A DNA stretch of 64,000 nucleotides from Pestalotiopsis fici W106-1 (taxonomy: Eukaryota > Ascomycota > Sordariomycetes > Amphisphaeriales > Sporocadaceae), in contig NW_006917091.1 in assembly GCF_000516985.1 (NCBI RefSeq), positions 3,865,022-3,929,021 of the forward strand, read 5' to 3'. Positions 35,379 to 46,944 of this stretch are shown here, in pieces (position 1 is the first letter of the stretch; every line of letters begins with the position of its first letter). The position numbers and the translations under genes are program-made. A model generated the notes under the pieces. It searched no databases. It saw only the letters and a list, made by a program, of their open reading frames with translations, and was not told the origin of the DNA.

Positions 35379-36510
35379 CTAATACTTGCCGCCCGTGTTT
35401 GGCTTTTCCTGCCCACGTGCCTCAGCCAGCGATAGAGCGACCGAAGACTGCAGGATAGTGGCGTCTAGGGCGGCACTGATCATATCAAATCCCTTATCCG
35501 CATACTGCTTTGCTTGGGCAGCATTCGAGGCGAAAAATGCCGCCTTCTTGCCAGCTTTGTGAGCTGCCGTTAGAATCCGTTCGATTGCTTGCTCCAACTC
35601 GGGCTTCACAACTCCGTCGAGGATAGGGTGGCCAATGTTGTTGCCCAAGTCAAACGGCCCGACAAATAATAGATCGACACCTGGGACGGCAGCAATCTCG
35701 TCAACTGAGTCGAGAGCCTCCTGAGTTTCAATCTGGACCATTGTCAACAATGATTCGTTGGCATGTTGCAGATACTCGGTCATGGTTGGAATGGGATTGA
35801 ATCGTTCCATTGCGAAAGGTGATCCCAAACCTCTTTGTCCTTGAGGTGGGAATTTGGCCGCCGCGACAATCTTCTTGGCTTCTTCAGGGGTGCGAAGGAG
35901 TGGAATAAGGATCTGAGCCAGTGTCAGTCAATGCGTATCCGAAAAGCTTGCCCATGACATACTCCGTGTGCGCCAGCATCAAGGGCTCCTGTCCGAATAT
36001 TGTCAGTTCATGTATAATTTCCTGGGGATTCATCAAGTCATACGTTTGATCATCCAACCTTGCATGTCCGGCAGTCTTACGAGAGGGCTAACACCACAAC
36101 TGGCGATAGCCGGAACGGCCTCGTGCATAGCAGCGTCTAAAAGAATCAGTACGTATATAACAGTGATTTTGAGGTTTTAATTTTTCATTTCTGTTGTGAA
36201 GAAAATGACTGTAAGAATGGCAAGGCCGGTACAGACCATCGATATTTCCGTGCTCCATGTCCACCATGACCCAATCAACGCCAGATCTCGCAAGTATTCT
36301 AGAGATATTGGCTCCCGGAAGGGTCTGCCACAGTCCCATGGAGGAACCCTCACCCTTCAAGAGTGCATTCTTAAAAGTACAGCCCTGCAACATCGTGGAT
36401 TGGTTCCGGAGATACTCGCGGGGCAATATAGATGTTCGTGGGTTTAAGAATGGCAGGCGTGACGTTGGGATGGTGCTTCTAATGACAGGAAACGCAGTGC
36501 GAGTCAACAT
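35379..36510 (-). CDS. HpcH/HpaI family aldolase (2-keto-3-deoxy-acid type)
   Basis: Minus-strand exons 36510-36237, 36136-36044, 35988-35963 and 35912-35379 encode 308 residues. The class II aldolase fold marks are present: GLWQTLPGANISRILA, DWVMVDMEHG with H87, VRLP with R112, MVQIET with the metal-binding glutamate, and FVGPFDLG with the metal-binding aspartate. Such enzymes cleave 4-hydroxy-2-oxo acids to pyruvate and an aldehyde; fungal members include the last enzyme of the non-phosphorylated L-rhamnose pathway. Residues 1-39 are basic and hydroxylated without acidic residues until E32 and look like a mitochondrial presequence; M40 could start a cytosolic form. Exon 3 has only 26 nt. 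An MFS sugar porter and a Zn2Cys6 factor lie on the other side of its promoter. The exact substrate cannot be read from the sequence. Confidence 0.9.
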
Positions 36511-37912
36511 TGGAATGTAACAAATATATACGACAAGAAAACGGCAAAAGTCTCTCCCGACCTCTCTTCACGGGAAAAGAGTAGGAGGAATCAAATTGGA
36601 GTTGGTTTACCGAAGACCGGGCCCAGTTCCGGGACGATCACGTGTAGTGCCGGCGACTTCAGATGCGGGGTAGGCCGGACTCTATGCCGGTCTATGCAAG
36701 AAGTTATGCGGACACCTTGAGCCAGACTTGGAAATGAACCGTTTATTTACGATACATTGCACGCTTCGAAAATGCCCCCTTTTCTCTTTCCTTTTCCCTC
36801 CATGTTGATTTTTCTCCAGCATCGCATCTACTACCACTGTGATGATCCCATGCATTTTATTCCGCAGAGTTAACATATTGCAGCAAATTGGAAGCAACGC
36901 ACAAGAGAATTATACTGCTTCAAAATAATTTTCAGCAACACATCATATGAGCTGACGTGAGGAGCCTTCGCCTGGACGATAGTATAATCAGGCGTCTTAG
37001 CTTCAAGAAAACAACCATAGAACTTTGATCGAGCCTGGCCGATAATCTCACTGGAGCAAACTAAGTTTTTATTCTGCTTACTACCATGTCAAGCCTATAT
37101 GTACAAAGTGAAACGAGACACGGACATAATGCGGGCATTGTTACAAGTCCACCAGCTCATTGTATCAAGAGCCATATGGAACAGATTGATTTGTCATTAT
37201 ACTCTGCGCGGTAACTAGCAGGGATAGTTATAGACCTCCTCACTCGCTTGTATACTGTAGGTTGACATCGGAATTTCCTAATCGAGACAAGCATGACTTG
37301 AACTAGAGCACCATCTCATTTGTCGTCCACAGAATTTTCGAGATTTTAAACAAATTTGTTCGTGCGTATATCGTATACTGTTAGTATGCTATTAGCAAAA
37401 CACAGACCCATGGCCATCCGCACATCGGTGCTGGAGGAGTTGCTGGATTCATTCTAGTCTCATGAGTAAGGTTATGACCAACCCTTACCTCTACAGGTAC
37501 TGGCTGTCTATAATACCCACACCCGGGGAACACTTTCCTCTTCAGGCCACTCATTCTTAACTCCATTGGGTATGCCGAGCGCTGGCCAATAATAACAAGT
37601 CCGAATCCGCAGCAATTGGACACGGAATTGGTCACTGGTCAGCTCCACGCCTTTTTTGTTATCAGAACCTTAAAAAAAAGTTTCATAGGGCGTGGCCAAA
37701 ATCATAGGACGATAGGCTTGTATGGCTTGCAGAGAATAGCCCGAGATAGGACGACCCAGGCGGTCCGTGTTCACGATGTTTGGTTTAAAACCCCTTCTGG
37801 TCAATCATCGTGAGAATCTTTTTCTTGTTCTTCAAATTAGCTGATCTGAAGTTGCCCAATATTTTAGTTTGCACAGAGTGTGTGTGTCTCTTCTAGCCAC
37901 AACTCGATATAT
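36511..37912. promoter_or_regulatory. Divergent region aldolase / sugar porter
   Basis: 1.4 kb, AT-rich between about 36720 and 37400. A CCGGGG hexamer at 37523-37528 fits the carbon-catabolite repressor CreA core SYGGRG. (GT)4 lies just before 37890. No gene supported. Confidence 0.45.
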
Positions 37913-39751
37913 ATGATGGTGCTTCAACATGTAAAAGGCGTGCCTCTTTGGCTGAGCGCCTCTATTATCACATCTTTCAATGCATTGGTCTTTGGGCAAG
38001 TCTGAATTACTCGTTATCGAGTTCTTGAACCTCGACTAACAAAAACACAGAATGGATACTGGTACTATTGGCCCAGTCACAACTATGGATTCATTCATAG
38101 CCACATTTGGAGAATTTTCCTCGACGTTGCATGGTGTTATCGTATCATCCATCCTTTTGCCCGGGGCTCTTGCTGCCCTCGTCGCCGGCATCCTGGCCGA
38201 CCGTTATGGTAGAACCCGCATGATCGCCATTGGCTCGACCGTCTTTGGGATCGGTGCCGCGCTCGAGACCGCCTCGCCCCGCCTCGCCATGTTCATCGTG
38301 GGCCGGCTGGTCAAGGGCGCCGGCGAGGGCATCTTTCTCTCGACCGTCTACGTGCACGTCTGCGAAATCTCCCCGGCCCGGAAGCGCGGCTTCATCTCGG
38401 CCGTCCCGCAGCTCTGCATCACCCTGGGCCTGGTCATGGGCTTCTTCATCTCGTACGGCACCGCCACCCTGCCCGGCTCCATCAGTTGGCGCCTCCCCAT
38501 TGCCATTCAGGCGTTCCTCGCCTTTGCCAATGCGGCACTGTGCTCCCTGGTGCCGCCGAGCCCGCGCTGGCTCCAGGCCAAGGGACGTCCCGACGAGGCT
38601 CGCACCATTATTGCGCAGCTTGGCCTCGATGATGCCGAGCAGCAGCAGCTCATGGCCCTCTCGGCCAGCGGGCTTGAGCACTCGCCTGATGCTACGTTTT
38701 GGGAGAATATCAAGACGACAGTGTCCGAATTCCGCGAGGCATTTTCTTCGCCGTTCCGTGGCCGCACCATCTTTGGCTGTTTCTTAAGTGAGTATAATGT
38801 GGTCTTATGGGATTCATGAAAACTCCAACCTGTCTTGCATGTTGGCTCCAGGTGGTGGTTCGTGAAATAAGGATATGACCAAATATGAAACCAATATCCT
38901 TCTTCACCTTGAAAGACGATTACTGACTTTGAATACTGATATACAGTGGCGATGCAACAATTCAGCGGCATTGACGGCGTCCTATACTATGCACCCAGCC
39001 TTCTCCAGCAGGCCGGCATCTCCTCGTCGCGGGCCAGCTTCCTCGCGTCGGGCGTCTCGGCCCTGCTCATCATGGCCGTCACCTTTCCGGCGACGCTCAT
39101 GGCCGACCGGTGGGGCCGCAAGACGTCGACGCTCGTCGGCGGCAGTCTCATCTTTGCCGTCATGCTGCTCATGGGCTCGCTGTACGCCGCGGGCGAGGTG
39201 CACGCAGACGGTGGTGCCGGCCGCTGGGTCGTCATTGTCAGCATTTATCTATTTGCCGTTGTCTTCAGTACTACCTGGGCCATCGGCATACGGTCCTACA
39301 TGATTGAGAGCCTGCCGAGGAAGACCAGGAGTAGTGCTGCTAGCTTGGGGCAGGGAAGCAACTGGGTAAGCTTCTTCGTCTTCTTTCTGTCTCCTTTTTC
39401 CTCCCCTCTGAATTTAATAAATCATCCATCGTCAGATGATATATTCCCAATTCATGTATAAATCTCTGCGAAACAAAACTAACAAGATGGGGAAATCAGT
39501 TGGCAAATTACATTGTAGCCCTAACTACACCGGTTTTCATAGCCTCTTCGTCTTACGGCGTGTATTACTTTTTCGCCTTTTGCTCGCTCTTTACAACAGT
39601 CATTTGCATGTTTCTGATGCAAGAGACCCAAGGACAGAGTCTGGAAGTGATTGAGCAAAAGTATGCAGAGAGGCAAAGCCGAACTACGGGTCGTTGGAGA
39701 CTGAACCCGGCGGGCTTCAAGATGCGAAGAATCGCAGGGACCCAAGATTAA
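37913..39751 (+). CDS. MFS sugar porter
   Basis: Twelve-helix plasma-membrane transporter of the sugar porter family. Exons 37913-37995, 38051-38787, 38947-39365 and 39500-39751 encode 496 residues. Signature motifs are FNALVFGMDTGTIGPVTTM in helix 1, DRYGRTRM after helix 2, GRLVKGAGEG, SPARKRGFI, a PPSPRWLQAKGR variant of PESPRWL, QQFSGIDGVLYYAP in helix 7, DRWGRKT, and QETQGQSLEVIEQ in place of PETKG. Intron 1 has a GC donor (GCAAGT, 37996); only this choice gives FGMDTG in frame. ATG at 37913 is directly followed by a second ATG. Loss of the canonical PESPR glutamate and the PETKG lysine suggests a specialised substrate. It is divergent from the aldolase and upstream of a Zn2Cys6 gene. The sugar or sugar acid carried is unknown. 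Confidence 0.93.
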
Positions 39752-41184
39752 GGTGTACGATTCAGGTGTCTTGGTTGCCAACTTTATTGCAGATAGCGAC
39801 AAACAGCAGCTGTCTGACTAATTAACCTCAGAAGTTTCTCTGGGGGGAAGCCTAGGTCTTAGATTGGCAGATAGAGTATGGGATATAACTGCCAGTGGCG
39901 TTCTAGTTGGTGATTTGGCTGGAGAGTGACAGTTTGAGATGATCGGAGTTAAATGGAGATCAATCGAGTGGCAATAGACTATAGAATGATGAGCTCAAAA
40001 GAGTAACCATATCTGGCATTGTTACACGAACAAGACTTCCGATTGTGGTATCCCGTACATCATGTCATCTTTTGAAGTCGGTTCAGGAGAGACATGTCCG
40101 ACATGGGCAACCGATTATGTGAGTATACACGCCCATCTTGGCACAAATCAGATTGCACGCTATAATACTGAGAATGCACAAATTGTTGAGAAATTCAACC
40201 ACCACCTAGATTGTTAGGTATATTCTATACGTCTGGAGGTGTTGATCTCAAATCTTCCAACATCCTAGAAGGGGTGTAATAATAATCAAGGACCCCGGAC
40301 CCGTCTGACTGGTTTCAGTGGAAGCGTCGCTACAGATTGCAGGTTGCCCCGAAACGGCAATGATGTGAGGAGTTATGTATGCTACACAACATCTGCTTGG
40401 TGCGTTTGGACGATATGCAGCATAGCATTTCTTGGCACCAATCACAGTTCGTTCGTTTTCGCCTTCGCATTTGCACATGTCAAATCATGTCTTGTTGTTT
40501 TGCAAACTGACGTTGAGATTTCGGTGGATGCCTAGGCTTCTCGGATCCATTCCGCAGTTCTGATGATTCTGGATCAGATTAGGTATACAGGAGTATAGTT
40601 TGCACAGTCAGTCCTTGCTCCAGTTTCTTGTGTGGCGGAGCCTGTCAATCTATCTGCCTGTGATCAGGGGCAAGGATAGTTCTTTTTTTTTCTCCTTGAC
40701 GACCCAGGTACGCTGTAAAAAAACACACTACTAGGTCTCTGGTCTACTGCGTACAGGCCTGCGCTTTACACTAAAGTACCGCCCGACTTGCCGATCAACT
40801 CAGCCCAGTCCAGCCCATTTTCAGTGTCCGTGACGCCCACGGGCCCTCTTTAGCGGCAGGAAAGAGGGCCTGTCCTCTCCCGTCTGTGCCGTCCGTCCCT
40901 GGATTACATACCTAGATTACCTTTTAAGTAAATTGAATTCGAAGCCCTCTGCTTTGCTCCTGCATTAAATACTTAACTATACATCAATCCTCTTCCACCA
41001 CCGACATCAATCGAAAAAAACCCCCAACAACTGAACCGACGACTTATCTTCCTCGAATTGAGATTCAACATTTCAAGCAGGACCCGGTCAAAAATAACCA
41101 CCCCGCCCTACTCGATCGTACGATCATGTCTCCAATCGCGCATTCGCGCTCGAAACGGTAACCTAGCAGGAACTGCATAGAGCA
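39752..41184. other. Intergenic region, sugar porter to Zn2Cys6 gene
   Basis: 1.4 kb. No supported gene. From about 40700 the sequence looks like promoter and leader of the next gene, with TACCTAGAT at 40908-40915 and CT-rich stretches. Confidence 0.5.
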
Positions 41185-42918
41185 ATGCCTCCGCGAAGAT
41201 CCCACAAAAAGTCCCGGGCAGGCTGCCGGAGATGCAAGTCGAGAAAGATCAAGGTAAGTTGGCTACTACTACCTAGATCGTCACGGTTCATTGGCGCGCC
41301 TACAAACTGCGTGTGTGCGACCGACCGACCGACTGATGGGTTCTGACCACCACGCACAATACGAGAGAAAGAATACCCTTCACTAACTTCACGCCCTCTT
41401 TCAACAAAGTGCGACGAAGTTCACCCAAGATGCGGGAACTGCGTCAAGCATGGCGTCGCCTGTGACTTTGAGCATCCAGAGCTGGCAGAGCATCTCGCCA
41501 TCCCAGATACTCCTGCTGCTACCACGAGCGCAACCTCTCCCAGCTTCTGTGGCAGTCCCGCCGTCAACAGAGCGCCTCCCACGCCTGTCATACCAGCACA
41601 GACAATGGCGGCGGCAGCAGAGGCGCCCTTGAAACTATATCGTCATGTCGATCCGCCAAATCTAAGCAATGCGACCAAGAACAATAGAATGATGGAACTC
41701 AGACTCCTGCACCACTATACAACCATCACCTGCAAGACCCTGATCATCGCCGACCCCATGACCGAGGCCATCTTTAGAGATACCGTACCTGGTCTTGCCT
41801 TTGGCGGCGCAAACTTCCTTGCCGATGCCATTCTCGCAGTGTCCGCCCTACACCTGCGCTCAACTCAGCCCCAGGATCAAGCTCTCGTGCGGGCTAGTCA
41901 CGCCTATATGGCCTCCTCCTTGTCGGAATACAGCGAGCATCTTAGCAAGGGAATCAATGCCGCCAATGCTGAGGCTCTATTCCTGACTGCCACTCTAATT
42001 GCCTTCCAGTCGACGGCCTCCCGGATATTTATGCGTGAAGACGGTGGCGATACAAAGGATCGAAGTGGGGGATACACCCTGCCCATATCGTGGTTTCATT
42101 CCTTCCAGGGAGTCAAGACGATCGTAGCTACAAGTTGGCAATGGTTGCGGAATAGCGGCATCGTCGTACCCATAATTCAGGCTCAGCCCGCTCTCGACTT
42201 GAACATGAACTCTGGAGGCGCCACATTCTTTGGCAGCCTCCTGGACGGGATGGAAGAGGAGCTCACAAAGATGGACCCCGATCCAGAGGTACAGAATAAA
42301 ACACGGCAGGGATATCAACATGCCGTTGCAGTTCTGAATTGGTCGCACAAAATCCCCCTCACGGGAGCACCAATAGTGTTCCTGGCTACCGTATCACGGC
42401 GCTACATGGAAGTGTTGCAAGAACGTCGACCTAGGGCTCTTGCCATCCTGGCTTCCTTCTTTGGCCTTTTAAAGAGTTTGGACAGCATATGGTGGCTCAA
42501 AGGTATAGCGCGCCGCGAAGTCATGGGTATCCTTTCGCTATTCGATCCTGATGATCAGGAATGGTGGTCACGCCTGCAGTGGCCAGTACGCATGGCAGTC
42601 TACGACGGAGATGTTATACCGCCAGAAATCTGGGGTGCCGATTGGTCCAACGGCATGTCATTGCTGCAACAGTCCAATGGTACCAATGGGGGCTTCATAT
42701 CCCATATTGAGATTTTGACGCAAATCACCAACGCCATGCAAAATATGTCACATTTGCCTATGGACGCAATTACCGAAGCCACTGAGGCGACCTGGCAGAC
42801 TGCTGAGGCACAGCTTGCAGCCCAAGAACTCATGTCACAACTACAGAGCCCACCAAGAAGCGATGCGCAGCCCGACTTTACGCAACTAGATACAGCCAAT
42901 GGTTTACCTATGGATTGA
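41185..42918 (+). CDS. Zn2Cys6 transcription factor (Upc2-like architecture)
   Basis: Exons 41185-41253 and 41410-42918 encode 525 residues. The binuclear zinc cluster is complete: C14-x2-C17-x6-C24-x6-C31-x2-C34-x6-C41, preceded by a basic arm (PPRRSHKKSRAG). The intron lies between K23 and C24. After an S/T/P linker the regulatory domain begins at about residue 117 with MMELRLLHHYTTITCKTL and continues with FLADAILAVSALHLRSTQP, the arrangement of the sterol-uptake-control (Upc2/Ecm22) group, which in filamentous fungi has many members with unrelated targets. The last 60 residues are Q/A-rich. Its position behind a sugar porter and near an aldolase suggests, but does not prove, local regulation of those genes. 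Confidence 0.93.
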
Positions 42919-43391
42919 GAAACAAAGCTTATTGAACGACTCATTCCACCATACCCAGGGACGGCTTCGCATCTCAGCGCAGGTTGCGACTTGGAACGCA
43001 TCTCATCGCGTCTATGATGCCAAATAGCCGAACAAGGCCCAAGACCCAGAGCCTCAGAGGACCACTAGTACGATCTCATGATGGCTCAAATCGAGCACGA
43101 ACATATACTGGACTATAAAGCTCTTCAGAGCCTCTAGTGGCTGCCGATACTACAATATCAGAAAACAAAGATGTCACATTGCTTGCAGGCACTTCCGGTC
43201 GAGTAGAAAGTCATACCATTTGCGTGACTTTCAAGCACATGTCTGACAAATGTGACAATACAAGTCACGTATATACAGATGTAGTTTATGTGTAAAAAAT
43301 CAAGTAAAATGTCAATTTTAAACACTACCTCGAACTCCGCAACGTGCAGCGCTATGCAAAATAAAGGGGCTCGAGCCCCCATTCTGAATGT
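42919..43391. other. Convergent intergenic region, Zn2Cys6 gene / hxB
   Basis: 473 bp of 3' flanks, AT-rich towards hxB. A 14-bp perfect palindrome sits at 43366-43379, 12 bp beyond the hxB stop. No gene seen. Confidence 0.65.
43366..43379. repeat. 14-bp perfect palindrome after hxB
   Basis: GGGGCTCGAGCCCC is its own reverse complement. It lies just downstream of the hxB stop codon, preceded by AAATAAA (43359-43365) on the plus strand, and would fold as a hairpin in the hxB 3' end transcript. Confidence 0.7.
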
Positions 43392-45951
43392 CTAGACGTC
43401 AATCATCACTGTGTCTCCAATCTGTATAGTAGGACGCTGCGCCTCAACTGTACTGGCCTCTGTCGTCGCAGGTATATGACACATATGTGTACCAAAAAAG
43501 ACCTTGCCATCGAACCTGCGCGTTTTGGTCAGAGTGACAAAGGGCTCCTCGCTCTTGATTGCCGTGTCCTGATCTATACAGACCATGTGACACCTCCGAC
43601 ACGAGCCCAGCATTTGAAAGTCCTGCTGGCCGATTCGCAGCGTCGACCAATGATCCTCCGAGTAGGCGAGAGTCTCGTCCTCGGCTGAGGGTTGTCTGGA
43701 ATCATCCACAGGCGGGCCAATGACAATATTGGCACGAAACACGTCGGCGGATACGGGTTTGCCGCCGCGGGCCATGACCTCTCGATTCAGGACCGCGAGG
43801 CTGGAAAGATTGATTGCCAGGATCGGACTTTCGTTTGAAAGAAGAATACGGCGCTGCTCCGTCTCCGTGTCCGAGTCTGGGGGTGTCGTTACACCCGGCA
43901 TGCCACTTGGAAGTGGATACCGAGACGACTTGGAAGATACATTCTGGTGCTTTTGCAGGTGTGCTTTGGCGTGGCGCATGCTCTTGCCTTGGCCGCCTGG
44001 AGGGAATCTGGCCAGGGCACATGAGACACCGAGGATTGAAGAAAAGAAGCCATTGATATCGGGGCAGCCGTACTTCTGTGCCGTAATTGCCTCTCCGCAC
44101 ACACGCGAGGGAAGATGCTCCGTGACTTGCGGGGACTCGAAAACAGATGGATCTGCTGACAAGGGTATAGCGATACTTGATGGAGGCTTGCCATCAGGGA
44201 GGAGCCCACGGTAGGATACCTGCAGCACGCCCTTGTCAAAATCAAGCAATGGTTGCAGCAAAGCCATGCGCGGATGTTGTTTTTGACTCAATGCTCGCCC
44301 AGTACCTCGATGTACAAGACACCATTCTCTATCCCAGGCAAGTCCTTCTGGCCGCATATCCCATAATACCCCTCTGGGAACGCGAAATCCAGCGCAGCTT
44401 TTGATGGGATACACCATGATATCTCTGACCTGAAGATTGTATTCGCTTCCACTCTCGAGAGCCCGGCTGGAAACGGGTAACTCGCTAACATGCTGATCAA
44501 GGTAGAATTCACTGATGAACAAGACAAACTTGTCGACGTCTGCGACAGTGCTCATTGCTCCAAGGCTTACTCGAACGATACCGGTGGGTTTTCCGCAGAT
44601 AATGTCGTTTTCATTGCCGCAGCGAAAGCCTGAGGAGAAGTTTCGCTTCATTTCCCAAGGCTCGAGCCCCAATGCAGTCGAAATTCCGCCTGGATTACAC
44701 AATCCACCAGTGCGGATATGGAATTTCTTCAAGGTAGCAAGCTTTTCGAACTCGGCAAGGCTTATCCATGCACCATAGCTGTTGCGTAAGTTGAAGGCCA
44801 CGACGGGTCCTGTACCTGGAAGTTTTCTTCCGTCTTTCGAACTGGGTGAGTAGATAGCACAAACAGGAGCACCATTGCCATGTCTCAGGGCAGCCAGTTG
44901 ATTATGTAGCCGATGTGCTAGTACTGATGTGTGCAGAGCTATGCTCTCCATCTTGCCAAACAGCCTTTGATGGGTTTCGAGAGCGGCATCTAACGCAATG
45001 ATACTGTGAGTAGGCAATGTGCCATCTTCAAGCGCCTCATGCAAACTGCTGACTTTCGAGGCGTGCCACTTTTCCTTTCGACAAACAACCATGTCAACAG
45101 TGCCGCCACCAAAGTATTTCCTATGCCGAAATACCGGTACTGCCTGGCGACGAACGATCAGAGCGCCAAGATCGGGGAATCCGAATATCTTGTATAGACT
45201 CAAAACGGTGAAGTCAGGTGCGCAGTCAGAATCACTCAGGTCAAGCTGTGACGTTGCAACATAGGCCGCAGCGTCCAGTAAGGTATACCTGGCACTTTTA
45301 CATTCGCAGCCTCTCTTGCGCAGTCTCCTTGACCAGTCCAAGGGCATCCGCGAGCCGTCCATGTTGGATTGAGCAGGGTAGGCAAAGAGGATAGGCGACG
45401 TGGAGCCCTTCAGCTCATCTGGCACATGTGTGCCTGCAATCCAGTTCTCTACAGCCACATCGTCAAAGCAAAGACTGGTTCTAGTCTCTTCTCGGACGCC
45501 CACGAGACTTGTGTGGGATGACTGGTGGTACACGTACGTAAAACCATCGGGTCCAGCCCGAAGAGCCTCTACGACGAGCTTGATCCCGGCCGTAGCATTT
45601 GCCACAAAGACCAAATCGAATTCGGCCGGGTCGGCATTAAAGAACTGCAACAACCTCAACCGCACGTCGTCGATGCGCGACGTCGATGCCTGTGAAGAGG
45701 CGGAGCCAGAATGCGGATTGCCGTAGAGGTTCGATACCATGTCCGCCGAGAACTTCTCGATAAGAGACTTTGCGTACAGCGTAGTACCGGCATGGTCGAG
45801 ATAGATTTCATCTTCACAGCAATCATCAATAAATGGGGCATTGATGGGGAGGAGTGAGTCGTTTGGCAGCCGAACCTTTCAGCATGGGATATTCCCTTTC
45901 GCGAAGTTCCTCGATGCGGGCGTTGTACGCCTCCCAAACCCCGTCCGTCAT
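43392..45951 (-). CDS. hxB: Molybdenum cofactor sulfurase
   Basis: This enzyme inserts the terminal sulfur ligand into the molybdenum cofactor of xanthine dehydrogenase and related hydroxylases; in Aspergillus hxB mutants lose purine use. Minus-strand exons 45951-45876 and 45811-43392 encode 831 residues, the normal length. The N-terminal cysteine-desulfurase domain has IYLDHAGTTLYAKSL, SNLYGNPHSGS, the PLP-binding lysine in SLYKIFGFPDLG (about K233) and the active-site cysteine in RTGGLCNPGG (about C397). From about residue 484 a MOSC beta-barrel and MOSC domain follow (VRDIMVYPIKSCAGFR, then ANIVIGPP and MVCIDQDTA). The single intron (64 nt) removes an in-frame stop and joins MLK to DEIYLDHAG. 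No xanthine dehydrogenase gene is in the window. It is divergent from CDC6. Confidence 0.96.
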
Positions 45952-46944
45952 CCTGATAAGGCCTTTCCTGCTCCAAACTTGGCCGATGAGATGCCAATCG
46001 CCGTGTGACCTATGGTGAGCATAGTGACAGCAAGAGAGGAGCTCGAATCAGAATTGTTCCAGTCGCATATTTCACGATACGGGGGGTGCGAGAGAAAAAA
46101 AAAAAAAAAGAGCTGACTCTGATTGATTAGCAACGGTCAGTAGTGGCGAGTCGCTACGTTTCCCACCGCCGGCCGGAAAGATGAACGGAGATCGGCCGGT
46201 TCCAATACAACTGAATCCTATTCGGTAGCTTGGCCGGAAAGGGAAAGGGGAGGGGAAACAGGGCACGTGCGCTTCCAAGAACCCGCACTAAAAAGCTGCG
46301 CTAGTCAGAGTGTATCGTGGGGAGCTACGAAATGGCTGATCCAAAACGTGATACTGGCTTGTCGACATTTCAAGAGGAGTGGATGGATTCATGTCACTAG
46401 ATTGAGAGCCAAAGGATCATATCTGATTCTTTTCAAATTGGCCACTGCCAATCCATTCACCCTTGGAATCGGGCCATTTGATCTGAGCGGCTTCTTTGCA
46501 CCGTGAAAATGGAAGCGTGCCTCGGAAAAGCATTTCAAAATCCGCAAGCTTTCGACTGGCTCACCGTGGATGCATTCTCTAGATATGGACATAAAAAGCC
46601 ATTATTAGACTTTAGATTTAAGGCGTGAAAGAAAGATACGTAGTACCCGATTGTATGATATTATAGGGCATACTATAGGGAAGGGAATCGGTACGTATAT
46701 TATGGCGCGTGCATCACTCAAGGCCGCGCCCCCAAAATGTCGCGCTAGTTAAAGTGCCTTGGCGGCGGGTTTACGCGGTTACGCGACTCCAACGCGTCGA
46801 AGAACGGGAAAGCCCCACGTCCTATCATTTAATATCTGCTGGCCAGCTACTTGAGCTAAGCGCCTTCATCTATGGTTCAATTGTCACTGCCTTCACCTTC
46901 TCATGAACTCGATTGTTTCGCAGCCACGAGCAAGGACGGCAATC
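45952..46944. promoter_or_regulatory. Divergent region hxB / CDC6
   Basis: 993 bp. The hxB side has an A14 tract (about 46095-46109) and the decamer GGCCGGAAAG twice, at 46171-46180 and 46232-46241. The CDC6 side holds the ACGCG cluster annotated separately. No gene supported. Confidence 0.55.
46773..46797 (+). promoter_or_regulatory. Cluster of MluI cell-cycle box-like sites before CDC6
   Basis: ACGCGG at 46773-46778, ACGCGA at 46781-46786 and the perfect MCB core ACGCGT at 46792-46797 lie within 25 bp, about 150 bp before the CDC6 start. ACGCGT is the site of the MBF factor that drives G1/S genes in yeasts, and CDC6/cdc18 is a classical MBF target. Function here is inferred. Confidence 0.6.

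Noticed and set aside
38145..38681. 178-codon antisense frame in the sugar porter
   Set aside because: GC-rich reverse shadow of transmembrane codons, rich in G, A, D and H.
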